Shown one piece after another: positions 8,484 to 15,780 of a DNA stretch of 64,000 nt (position 1 is its first letter; every line of letters starts with the position of its first letter). The stretch is from assembly GCF_016735585.2 (NCBI RefSeq), contig NZ_JAERSE020000003.1, positions 124,001-188,000 on the forward strand, in the 5' to 3' direction. A model generated the notes under the pieces. The model saw only the letters and a list, made by a program, of their open reading frames with translations, was not told the DNA's origin and searched no databases. This DNA is from Chryseobacterium tagetis (GTDB lineage: Bacteria; Bacteroidota; Bacteroidia; Flavobacteriales; Weeksellaceae). Both the position numbers and the translations under genes were made by a program.

Positions 8484-9584
8484 TTATCTTTCTATATAAA
8501 TGGTATCTCTCTGAACTATCTTTTTGACAACAATCACTTTGTGAGAGACAAATTCAGCAGAATCTTTTTTTATTATAGCTTTTGAAGATACTAAGTTTTT
8601 TGCTTTGACAGGAGATTGATTTTCTGATTTTAAATCCGTATTGGTTTCTGAAATTGATTTTGAAGAAATTTCATCATTTTTTAAAATATTTTCTGAATAT
8701 ATTTTCTGATCATTATTGGGCTTGATTTCATTCAGAAAAGAGTTTTTTTCTTCCACTTTAGAATCTGATAGAGTAGAATTGAATGTTTTAATTAAAGAGT
8801 TGTTAGGATTTAAAAATAATATAGATCCTATGATGATAATAAAGAATGTACATCCGATAATCACTTTCTGTTTCCAAAAATCGGATGAAGAAAATGAGAG
8901 ATTATTAGTAGAAATGTCAGATGGAATTTCAAGATTTTTGCTTGGTGAAATGGAAAAATCTGAAAATTTACTTTGAAATGTCTGTGCCCACACCAATCCT
9001 CCAAATCCTAAAAAAACTAAAAGCTGTGCGGTTTTGTTTTTCTGGGTTTCTTTAGTAACAAAATGAGTAAGCAGGTAATTCTGAACAAATTTTTTGGCTC
9101 TCATTAAATGTGATTTTGAAGTATTGACAGGAATGCTCAAAAGGCCTGAAATTTCTGCATGGGAATAGTTTTCTATGTAATACAGATTGAAAACCGATTT
9201 GTGATGAGGAGGAAGATTGTCTATCGATTTTAAAAGCTCTTCTCGGGTAAATGTATAGGCTAAAATATTTTTTGTTTCCTCTGTTGCAGATGCTATCATT
9301 TCGGTAAATGTATCCGGGATTTCTGATGATTCGATGTTGACATAATTATCTTTAGTGGCTTTACGGATAGATTGTAATGCATTATTGACTACGATTTTTT
9401 TCAGCCAGGCAAAAATGGCTTTTTCGTCTTTCAGTTGATGGTTTTTCTGAATTGCCATTATAAAACTGTCCTGCAGAATATCTTCCGCAGTCTGAAGATC
9501 AGTAATATATCTACGACAAATCCCCAAAAGTTTTGGGGAATGTTCGAGATAGATCTTTTGCCAGTTGATTTGTGTTTTTGACAT
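8484..9584 (-). CDS. ECF sigma factor fused to a membrane-anchored tail
   Basis: A 366-residue protein. Residues about 10-75 form sigma region 2 (AEDILQDSFIMAIQ, AWLKKIVVNNALQSIRKA) and about 115-165 region 4 (LPPHHKSVFNLYYIE, SHAEISGLLSIP). A hydrophobic stretch follows at 185-200 and a clear membrane helix at 241-258, then about 105 polar residues ending RDTIYIER. Ordinary ECF sigma factors stop near residue 180, so the extra half may act as a built-in anti-sigma or membrane tether. The frame is continuous, so this is not a misread pair. The ATG directly follows the upstream lipoprotein stop codon. Confidence 0.85.
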   Translation of the reverse strand: MSKTQINWQKIYLEHSPKLLGICRRYITDLQTAEDILQDSFIMAIQKNHQLKDEKAIFAWLKKIVVNNALQSIRKATKDNYVNIESSEIPDTFTEMIASATEETKNILAYTFTREELLKSIDNLPPHHKSVFNLYYIENYSHAEISGLLSIPVNTSKSHLMRAKKFVQNYLLTHFVTKETQKNKTAQLLVFLGFGGLVWAQTFQSKFSDFSISPSKNLEIPSDISTNNLSFSSSDFWKQKVIIGCTFFIIIIGSILFLNPNNSLIKTFNSTLSDSKVEEKNSFLNEIKPNNDQKIYSENILKNDEISSKSISETNTDLKSENQSPVKAKNLVSSKAIIKKDSAEFVSHKVIVVKKIVQRDTIYIER

Positions 9585-10637
9585 TTAGTTTTGTATGACG
9601 AAAATTGAAGTAAGAATACCATTTATGGCACTAACTTGCAATATTTCAGTATTATTGATGTAAACTTTATAGGAATCCTTATTATCACTAATAGATCTGG
9701 ATCTAATGTGATAGACATTTTGATTGAGAGCTAATAGGTCTTCAATAGTATTGAATCCTGAAGCGTACATTGAGGGAGTATTGATATCATTTTTAAAATA
9801 ATTTTGTCCATTACTGAAATCATAAATGTCATTTCCGTCAAGATTAAATTTACCTTTTACTGTTTGGGAAATGTAGCTGTCTGTATTATTTATAAGATTT
9901 TTATAGTAAGTATTATTAGTAATGTTATCATACATTGATAAATATACTCCGCTTGAGCCTCTTGAAATGTGTCTAAAACTTTTTTGATCAGAGTATGGTG
10001 AAACAGTGTTATAAATATTATTTTTAAAATAACCCACTTCATTGGGCGAATCGGCAAAATGAGTTAGTTTTTTGTTAACAGGAACATAGATATCTCCGTT
10101 GTACATTGTGAAATTTCTTGTGGTCATATATGGCGATGAAAATGAAGAATCTTCAGTAAATAATACTGTTTTTACTCCATTTTTCCAATAACAAAGTTCA
10201 CGCGTATAGGCTGCAGCAATAGTAGGGCTTCTTACACTCCCGAAAAGATAAATGTTACCTTGGTCTACCAGAAAATCATCAATGATATGATAATAATCTG
10301 AAGGATTTACAGTATTTGAATTCACTCCTATATACTGATCAATATTTATTTTAACATTATTTTTCCAAAGATAAAAATTAGATGGAGCTACATCACCCGA
10401 ACCAAGAACATAAACATCATTATTTTCAACAATAATTTTTCTTGCAGTTATTCCAGTTCCGTTGGCTAAGTTTATTTTAACGTTATTTTTCCAATAGCAA
10501 GCAATATTATTTTCTTTGCCGGCTACATATACATCTACTGAATTGACTGTTTTTTCAAGAATTTCATCATTTGTATTCTCTCTACAGGAAAATATAAATG
10601 TCAATAAAAATAAAAAAGGTAAAATAAGAGTCCTCAT
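9585..10637 (-). CDS. Lipoprotein with repeated WKN segments
   Basis: A 350-residue predicted lipoprotein: hydrophobic signal, then a cysteine at about 18 (FIFSCRENTND). The mature part has repeated CYWKNNVKINL or FYLWKNNVKINI segments alternating with DVYVLGSG-type strands, which looks like a small beta-propeller. I do not recognise a family. It is the first gene of the operon with the ECF sigma fusion (stop and sigma start are adjacent) and has a promoter-like TGCAAC-N15-CATC motif shared with the next lipoprotein gene. Confidence 0.7.
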   Translation of the reverse strand: MRTLILPFLFLLTFIFSCRENTNDEILEKTVNSVDVYVAGKENNIACYWKNNVKINLANGTGITARKIIVENNDVYVLGSGDVAPSNFYLWKNNVKINIDQYIGVNSNTVNPSDYYHIIDDFLVDQGNIYLFGSVRSPTIAAAYTRELCYWKNGVKTVLFTEDSSFSSPYMTTRNFTMYNGDIYVPVNKKLTHFADSPNEVGYFKNNIYNTVSPYSDQKSFRHISRGSSGVYLSMYDNITNNTYYKNLINNTDSYISQTVKGKFNLDGNDIYDFSNGQNYFKNDINTPSMYASGFNTIEDLLALNQNVYHIRSRSISDNKDSYKVYINNTEILQVSAINGILTSIFVIQN

Positions 10638-10657
10638 GGTTATTCTTTTCTTTTAAA

Positions 10658-10684
10658 GATGACAAAAAGTAAAAAAGTTGCAGT
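10658..10684 (-). promoter_or_regulatory. Candidate ECF-type promoter, copy 1
   Basis: On the minus strand: TGCAAC, 15 nt of T-rich spacer, then CATC, about 20 nt before the ATG at 10637. The copy at 11176-11202 has the same words and spacing. The layout fits ECF sigma promoters (a -35 containing AAC and a -10 resembling CGTC). It may be recognised by the sigma factor encoded in this operon. Confidence 0.5.
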
Positions 10685-10689
10685 GGATT

Positions 10690-11145
10690 TTAATAAAATA
10701 CAACAGGTTTTAAAATTTTAGGGATTTTCACAATGTGATAAGGTTGTGTAATAACCGATGTCGCATTTCCCTGCAATAGTTTTTCAATATCCACGTTGAT
10801 GCTTTGGGAAGATTCATCAATTGCTATAATATCTATAGAATGTCCTCCGTTATTATACACCTGATCAAAAGCTACAATAAGCATATACTGATTAAAATCG
10901 ATGTTCGTTTCCGTAAAACTTCCTGAAACATTATGAGTACTGTCCAAAGTGGTAAGGAAATTATTCCATTGTGTTATATTGGTAATCGCGGTATTCTGTT
11001 GCGGCATAGAATGAGATGATATAAATCCTTTTCCTATAAGCTGGCTGTTTACGGGAACAGTGGCAATCGTATTTTCTTCATTTTCATGGCAAGATATCAT
11101 GAAAAGCGCTGAAGTAATATAGGCTAAAAGTAGAATTCTTTTCAT
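10690..11145 (-). CDS. PrcB_C-like lipoprotein
   Basis: A 151-residue predicted lipoprotein with lipobox-like FMISC and the cysteine at about 19. The C-terminal half matches the PrcB C-terminal pattern: MLIVAFDQVYNNGGHSIDI followed by QPYHIVKIPK. PrcB supports the Treponema protease complex; the wider family's role is unclear. It is read from its own candidate ECF-type promoter, next to the sigma factor operon. Confidence 0.7.
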   Translation of the reverse strand: MKRILLLAYITSALFMISCHENEENTIATVPVNSQLIGKGFISSHSMPQQNTAITNITQWNNFLTTLDSTHNVSGSFTETNIDFNQYMLIVAFDQVYNNGGHSIDIIAIDESSQSINVDIEKLLQGNATSVITQPYHIVKIPKILKPVVFY

Positions 11146-11175
11146 ATAGATAAATTTAAAGTTTTATATCAATAT

Positions 11176-11202
11176 GATGCAGAAAAATAAAAAGGTTGCA
11201 GT
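11176..11202 (-). promoter_or_regulatory. Candidate ECF-type promoter, copy 2
   Basis: Minus strand TGCAAC, 15 nt, CATC, ending about 30 nt before the PrcB-like start. It aligns closely, spacer included, with the copy at 10658-10684. Confidence 0.5.
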
Positions 11203-11210
11203 ATGTATAT

Positions 11211-11243
11211 AAAAAAAGACTCAAAATGTTGAGTCTTTTTTAT
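11211..11243 (-). terminator. Rho-independent terminator after hotdog thioesterase
   Basis: A 12-bp stem (AAAAAGACTCAA / TTGAGTCTTTTT) with a 4-nt loop. It gives a U-run in the minus direction after the stop at 11258. Confidence 0.85.
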
Positions 11244-11257
11244 TGTATGAAAATTTC

Positions 11258-11689
11258 TTATTTATTGATAATACTGTTTGTCATGGTAGTATGGCTTATC
11301 AGTTGACCTTTCTCGTCACGAATTTCGATTTCGGAAACATGCATTGTTCTTCCTTTTCTTATAAAACGAGCAACAGCAGTTACTGTACCATCTTTTTTGC
11401 TTCTTAAATGGTTGGTGTTAATATTAGTACCTACACCGTAATATTTTTCACCGTCTATAAAAATATTAGACAGGCTAGAACCCATTGTTTCTGCTAAAAC
11501 ACAACTTGCTCCACCATGCATAATTCCGAATGGCTGATGTATTCTTGGCAGAACAGGCATCGTTGCCGTTAATGTTTCATTTTCAAGATCAATATCTATG
11601 AATTTTATTTCCAATGTTTTGGCAAATGTTTCGCCACCCCAGTTATTGATGAATGCTAATATTTCTTCTCTGGTCTTATCTTTATACAT
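11258..11689 (-). CDS. PaaI/YbdB-family hotdog thioesterase
   Basis: Cytoplasmic hotdog-fold thioesterase of 143 residues. The segment HGGASCVLAETMGS matches the PaaI/EntH/DHNA-CoA hydrolase signature, including the glutamate used in catalysis in that group. With an isochorismate synthase 4 kb away on the same strand, DHNA-CoA hydrolysis in menaquinone synthesis is possible, but this is inference. The frame can be extended 73 codons upstream into the acyltransferase gene; the ATG at 11689 (MYKDKTREE) is chosen because it starts the conserved domain. Confidence 0.85.
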   Translation of the reverse strand: MYKDKTREEILAFINNWGGETFAKTLEIKFIDIDLENETLTATMPVLPRIHQPFGIMHGGASCVLAETMGSSLSNIFIDGEKYYGVGTNINTNHLRSKKDGTVTAVARFIRKGRTMHVSEIEIRDEKGQLISHTTMTNSIINK

Positions 11690-11768
11690 AGTGAGAGTGT
11701 AATTTTTTTGTTGGTGAAAAAGTGAAAAGTGAAAAGTAACAAGTAACAAGTAATTTTGCTTCAGACTT
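11690..11768. repeat. Short tandem repeats between acyltransferase and thioesterase
   Basis: Runs of short direct repeats: GTGAAAA twice, GTAACAA twice and, overlapping the acyltransferase 3' end, CTTCTAA twice. No gene is visible in it. Confidence 0.5.
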
Positions 11769-12365
11769 CTAACTTCTAACTTCCGCATCATTCCCCATAA
11801 TTTTCGGATTCCAGTTTTCAGGAATTTTTGGAGTAATATCATTTTTAATATAATAATCCTGTATTTCCTCCATGATTTCTGAAAACGGGACAGAGGCAAT
11901 TCTTTCATAAGGAATCGTATATCCTAAATAAACGATTTTTCTTTTGAAATCTCCTGCTGCTAGAACAATAGGAACTTTTGCTGCCAAAGCCATGTGATAG
12001 AATCCTTTTCTCCATTTCGGCACCCAGCTTCTTGTTCCTTCTGGTGTGATTACTAAACTGAAATCATCTTTTTCAAATTGTTTTGCTACGAAATTTACCA
12101 AATCATTTTTCTGGCTTCTGTCGATTCCGATTCCGCCCAAACCTTTTACAATTCCACCGTACCAGGCTTTTGTATGGGCATCTTTGATGATAATTTTTAA
12201 TGGCTTTTTTAATGACCAATAGGCAAGATTTCCAAGGATATATTCCATATTGTGGGTGTGTGGTGCTACCACCAGAATACATCTGTTCAGGCTGTCTGCA
12301 TCGCCTTGTAAAACGACTTTCCAGCCTATCATTTTTAATATCAGTTTGCCAATCAGCTTTCTCAT
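11769..12365 (-). CDS. 1-acylglycerol-3-phosphate acyltransferase family protein
   Basis: A 198-residue lysophospholipid acyltransferase-type protein, expected to move an acyl group onto a lysolipid at the inner membrane. The PlsC motifs are VAPHTHNMEY (first block), GGIGIDRS (second) and TPEGTRSW (third). The first block reads H-x4-E, whereas the family usually has H-x4-D, a conservative change in the catalytic motif. The start is the ATG at 12365; the alternative at 12398 lies inside the terminator-like palindrome at 12386-12414. Confidence 0.82.
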   Translation of the reverse strand: MRKLIGKLILKMIGWKVVLQGDADSLNRCILVVAPHTHNMEYILGNLAYWSLKKPLKIIIKDAHTKAWYGGIVKGLGGIGIDRSQKNDLVNFVAKQFEKDDFSLVITPEGTRSWVPKWRKGFYHMALAAKVPIVLAAGDFKRKIVYLGYTIPYERIASVPFSEIMEEIQDYYIKNDITPKIPENWNPKIMGNDAEVRS

Positions 12366-12385
12366 AATCTTCGTATTAAAACAAA

Positions 12386-12414
12386 AAAGTATAACCAAAT
12401 ATTGGTTATACTTT
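12386..12414 (-). terminator. Perfect 13-bp palindrome, likely terminator of a small unit
   Basis: AAAGTATAACCAA and its exact reverse complement flank a 3-nt loop. In the minus direction it continues into CTTTTTTGTTTT, so it fits a rho-independent terminator for the small ORF at 12441-12503. It could also act as an operator for the acyltransferase, whose start is 21 nt further on. Confidence 0.65.
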
Positions 12415-12440
12415 ACAAATATATTGAAATATTATCGCTC

Positions 12441-12503
12441 TTAAAATAAACTGCTGATTAAATCAACAATTTTCATTACAATTTCTAGTGCTAACTGTAC
12501 CAT
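12441..12503 (-). CDS. Possible 20-residue amphipathic peptide
   Basis: A 20-codon ORF, MVQLALEIVMKIVDLISSLF. Polar residues Q3, E7, K11, D14 and S17/S18 fall on one face of a helix and the rest is hydrophobic, as in small membrane-surface peptides. A weak TAnnTTTG-like box (TACCTTCG, 12551-12558, minus) lies upstream and a strong terminator follows. It is unannotatable by length alone; conservation in relatives would decide. The remaining bases of the 12366-12678 gap hold only an 8-bp hairpin (12622-12655). Confidence 0.4.
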   Translation of the reverse strand: MVQLALEIVMKIVDLISSLF

Positions 12504-12678
12504 GGTTAAAAAATATTTTTGTTATTGATTTGGAAATTAAAATAACTTGACGAAGGTATGATATTTTTTTGATAAAAGAGCTAAAAAAATAATCTTTTTT
12601 AATCTTTTTGAGAGAAGAAGAGTGTGAATTTCAAACGGTTGCCATCCATTCACACCTTCCGCCACTCTCTGCAGTTAA

Positions 12679-14400
12679 TTATTTAGTTTGTATGGAAATT
12701 TCGTTTTTACCTTCGTTTACTTTGATGTCTAGATTGCCGCCTTTCATCTTTTTGATGCTGTGCTTCATAGAATCAATTACTTTGTCTGCCTGGTTGCTCG
12801 GTACTTTTTTACCGTTTACAATAATGCTGTCTTCATCATCAGAATTGTATTCAATGCTGGAACCGTTTACGGTAATTTTATTTTTTTCAATTTTGATGTT
12901 TCCGTCTTCATCTTTTTCCTGGTCGTTATCATTGATTCCGTCTGCATTCAGGTCTCCGTCGAAACTTATAAGATCATGTTTTGCAGGAAGTACAACTGTT
13001 TTTATAGGAATTACCAGTTCATAATCGATGCTGTAATCTCTGAATCTGTGTTCATAAGGATATTTTACAAAGTTGGGAAGAATCACTCTATTATTGACAA
13101 CTTCTACCGGAACACTTACATTCAATGGAAGATTATATCCTTTAGCCTCTTTTTTAATGATTAAATAAGGTGTTTTAATATCAGCTTTTCTTGTTACATC
13201 CACATGAATCCAGTCTTTTTTGAATACGGAGATTTTATCGGAATAAAGATCGTTGTCGTATCCTTTAAAATTTTGAGGAATCGTAACCTGTTTCACATCT
13301 ACATAAATACTGTCTGATTGTGTATTGATGGCAACTTCTTCTGTATCTTCTTTGTGACCTTTAAGGAACATTTCCTGTCTTGCCATGCTGAATCCGAAAT
13401 AAGTTCCCAAAGAGATCAACGCAAGGAACAACGCTCCGATTACCCATCCTGTATTTCTTAATTTAGTTTTAGGAGAAATTAATTTGATACTCAATAATCC
13501 GAAAATCATTGCAGGGATCAAGCTTCCTAAGGTGATCAATGCCATGATGATGTATTTCATACTGTCATTGTCAAAATAGAAATTCATTTCGCTGACAGGA
13601 GGGAAGTCGCTGTCTGCTCCCATGAAACCGAATACTACGAATACCCCGATTAAACAAGATAACGACATAAATGCGAAGATTCCACCTAAGATATAACGGA
13701 ATACATTCCAAAGTCCGCTTCCTGCGTTATTGATGTAAGGTTTGTTTTCGTTATAGATTTCTCCGACCCTCTGAGTAGATTCATTGGCAAACTGTACCAA
13801 TTTATTAGACTCATTCTTAAGATTGTCGAAGTTCATAGGCTTTCCCTTCATTTTCAGGAAATCTGCTGCGGTCTCTGCTTTTGGTAATACTGCCCAAAGA
13901 ATTACATAAAGTAAGAAAACAAGGGTTGAAGAAACGGCTGCTGTGAAAATTCCCAGAATGAAAATTCCTAACCAGATTGCTCTCATTGCAGTGATATCCA
14001 TTCCTACATAATGAGCCAGACCTGCGCAAACACCTGCTATTTTTTGTCTTTCAGGGTCACGGAACAGTTGTTTTTTATCTGTGTATTCAGTTCCTGAAGA
14101 ATATGTTTTTTTTGTATTTTTTTCAGAATAATAAGCTTCTTCCTGTTCTTCGATTTTTTCAGGAGATCCGATCTGCGCAATGACTCTTTCTACGTCTGAG
14201 TCATTGATTACTTCACGCTTTCCTAAAGCATCTCTGAAGATTTCTACCATTCTGATTTCTATGTCATGCATTACCTCATCTGCTTCTGAAGCATCCAGTG
14301 AGCTTCTCAGTGCATTCAGGTAATCGCTAAGCTTTATATATGCGTGTTCTTCTATGGTGAAAGAAAAACCTGCGAGTCCTATTGAGAGTGTCTTGTTCAT
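12679..14400 (-). CDS. PspC domain membrane protein
   Basis: Inner-membrane protein of 573 residues. An N-terminal helical region (about 1-95, with EADEVMHDIEIRMVEIF) precedes a PspC domain (RDPERQKIAGVCAGLAHYVG, about 112-175). More membrane helices follow near 235-260, 285-305 and 318-337, then a large C-terminal domain. That domain includes an Asp-rich stretch (DGDLNADGINDND) like calcium-binding loops. PspC proteins sense envelope stress in some bacteria. The gene lies 11 nt after a PadR regulator, a common Bacteroidota pairing, so its level is probably set by that repressor. Confidence 0.88.
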   Translation of the reverse strand: MNKTLSIGLAGFSFTIEEHAYIKLSDYLNALRSSLDASEADEVMHDIEIRMVEIFRDALGKREVINDSDVERVIAQIGSPEKIEEQEEAYYSEKNTKKTYSSGTEYTDKKQLFRDPERQKIAGVCAGLAHYVGMDITAMRAIWLGIFILGIFTAAVSSTLVFLLYVILWAVLPKAETAADFLKMKGKPMNFDNLKNESNKLVQFANESTQRVGEIYNENKPYINNAGSGLWNVFRYILGGIFAFMSLSCLIGVFVVFGFMGADSDFPPVSEMNFYFDNDSMKYIIMALITLGSLIPAMIFGLLSIKLISPKTKLRNTGWVIGALFLALISLGTYFGFSMARQEMFLKGHKEDTEEVAINTQSDSIYVDVKQVTIPQNFKGYDNDLYSDKISVFKKDWIHVDVTRKADIKTPYLIIKKEAKGYNLPLNVSVPVEVVNNRVILPNFVKYPYEHRFRDYSIDYELVIPIKTVVLPAKHDLISFDGDLNADGINDNDQEKDEDGNIKIEKNKITVNGSSIEYNSDDEDSIIVNGKKVPSNQADKVIDSMKHSIKKMKGGNLDIKVNEGKNEISIQTK

Positions 14401-14411
14401 AGCTTTGTTTT

Positions 14412-14741
14412 TTAATTTTTTTGAGTGATTTGGTTTACTGAATCTGTTAATTCGCTCCAGGTATTTTGAAGTTCATCTAAAAATAATTTACCTTTTTCTG
14501 TAATCTGGTAATATTTTCTAGGGGGTCCTCCGGTAGATTCTTCCCATCTGTATGAAAGGAACTCACCATTTTTTAATCTTGTTAAAAGAGGGTAGAGTGT
14601 TCCTTCTACTACATCCAGTTTTCCTTTTTTTAGTTCATCTATTAGGTCGGAAACATACATTTCGCGATGATTGATGAGACTTAAAATACAGAATTCCAGA
14701 ATTCCTTTTCGCATTTGCGCTTTGGTATTTTCAGTATTCAT
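14412..14741 (-). CDS. PadR family transcriptional regulator
   Basis: A 109-residue winged-helix regulator with the PadR pattern: LSLINHREMYVSDLIDEL, then VVEGTLYPLLTRLKNGEFL and GPPRKYYQITEKG (recognition helix and wing). Such short PadR proteins usually repress their own operon. It precedes the PspC gene by 11 nt, and the promoter at 14823-14854 carries inverted repeats that could be its operator. Confidence 0.9.
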   Translation of the reverse strand: MNTENTKAQMRKGILEFCILSLINHREMYVSDLIDELKKGKLDVVEGTLYPLLTRLKNGEFLSYRWEESTGGPPRKYYQITEKGKLFLDELQNTWSELTDSVNQITQKN

Positions 14742-14822
14742 CTTTAATAAGTTTTGTTAATTAGTTATATAATTTTCGAAGTTCGGAACCTAGCTAGTTG
14801 ATCCTATTTCGATTTTACATTA

Positions 14823-14870
14823 CAAAGATATATAAATAAAATGGTATTATGCAATACAAAGTAGTGTATT
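14823..14870 (-). promoter_or_regulatory. Promoter and candidate operator of padR-pspC operon
   Basis: On the minus strand: TTG (14852-14854), 21 nt, TATCTTTG (14823-14830), a full match to the flavobacterial TTG-N17-23-TAnnTTTG promoter. Two inverted repeats overlap the upstream part: GTATT-N4-AATAC (14844-14857) and AATACA-N6-TGTATT (14853-14870). These are likely sites for PadR autoregulation. The rest of the 14742-15055 gap holds only a weak box (TATTTTTA, 14980) before the HD gene. Confidence 0.65.
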
Positions 14871-15055
14871 TTTTAAATTATAATATTTAAATAACTGAAA
14901 ATCAATTAAATAATTTTAATTCAATTTTTTGGTTAACTTTATTTAAGTCGAAAAATTTTCAAAAAATTTTAAATTTTCGTATTTTTAGATCAGAAATTTT
15001 GATGAAATTCTATGAATAGACTCAAATAAAATGATCGTATAAATAATAATTAAGA

Positions 15056-15646
15056 ATGAAAATACAGAAGGAGATTGATTTTATCCTGGCAGTTGATGCC
15101 CTGAAAAATGTACAGCGAAGAAACTATAATGCAGACGATACCAGAAGAGAAAATACAGCGGAACATTCCTGGCAGATCATTATTTTAGCTCAGATTCTTT
15201 TTCCTTACGCGAAAAACAGAGCAGATATTGATTTATTAAGAGTGATCAGAATGCTTTCCATTCATGATCTGGTGGAGATTGAAGCAGGAGATACCTTCTT
15301 ATTTGATGAAGCAGCAATGGTAGGAAAGTTTGAAAGAGAGAAAATTTCAGCCCAAAAGATTTTTGGAATCTTAGATGAACCTTTGTGTACAGAATTTTTT
15401 AATCTGTGGCTGGAATTTGAAGAAGAAAAAACGCCTGATGCTATTTTTGCTTGTTCAATAGACCGGATTATGCCTTTCATTCTGAACTCCCATACTTCAG
15501 GAAAAAGCTGGACGGAAGCCGGAGTGACGGAAAAACAAATCAGAAATATGCTGGAAAATGCTATTGTAAGAGCTTCCGATGAAATGGGAGAGGCCTTTCA
15601 TCATTTATTGAATCTTAGTCTTGAATCTGAAAAGGTGTTGAGATAA
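15056..15646 (+). CDS. HD domain hydrolase, YfbR-like
   Basis: Cytoplasmic 196-residue metal-dependent phosphohydrolase of the HD_3 type. Metal-binding motifs are visible: AEHSWQ (His), SIHDLVEIEAGD (the HD pair with a following acidic residue) and a later CSIDRIMPF aspartate. YfbR, the best-known relative, is a 5'-deoxynucleotidase; this substrate is plausible but not proven. It is probably a single gene ending at the hairpin pair at 15693-15780. Confidence 0.83.
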   Translation: MKIQKEIDFILAVDALKNVQRRNYNADDTRRENTAEHSWQIIILAQILFPYAKNRADIDLLRVIRMLSIHDLVEIEAGDTFLFDEAAMVGKFEREKISAQKIFGILDEPLCTEFFNLWLEFEEEKTPDAIFACSIDRIMPFILNSHTSGKSWTEAGVTEKQIRNMLENAIVRASDEMGEAFHHLLNLSLESEKVLR

Positions 15647-15692
15647 TTTGCAGAGCAGGTTTAGCTTACAATAAAGGATAGTAAATAAAAAA

Positions 15693-15719
15693 GTTTCGGC
15701 GGGCTTTGCTCGCCGAAAC
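15693..15719 (-). terminator. GC-rich hairpin, terminator of thioesterase gene
   Basis: A 12-bp stem (GTTTCGGCG... / ...CGCCGAAAC) with a TTT loop. In the minus direction it is followed by TTTTTTATTT, so it would end the transcript of the acyl-CoA thioesterase. Confidence 0.75.
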
Positions 15720-15748
15720 CAATTAATAAACATGATGAAAATATAGGA

Positions 15749-15780
15749 TTCCGGCGACCGAAGGTCGCCGGAACCTTTTT
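15749..15780 (+). terminator. GC-rich hairpin, terminator of HD gene
   Basis: A perfect 11-bp stem (TTCCGGCGACC / GGTCGCCGGAA), GAA loop, then a T-run, terminating the plus-strand HD gene. Confidence 0.85.

Noticed and set aside
11690..11908. 73-codon N-terminal extension of the hotdog thioesterase
   Set aside because: Covers a repeat tract and overlaps the acyltransferase gene; the conserved domain starts after 11689.
12760..13164. Plus-strand ORF of 134 codons opposite the PspC gene
   Set aside because: Antisense shadow of a well-supported coding frame; no domain or promoter of its own.
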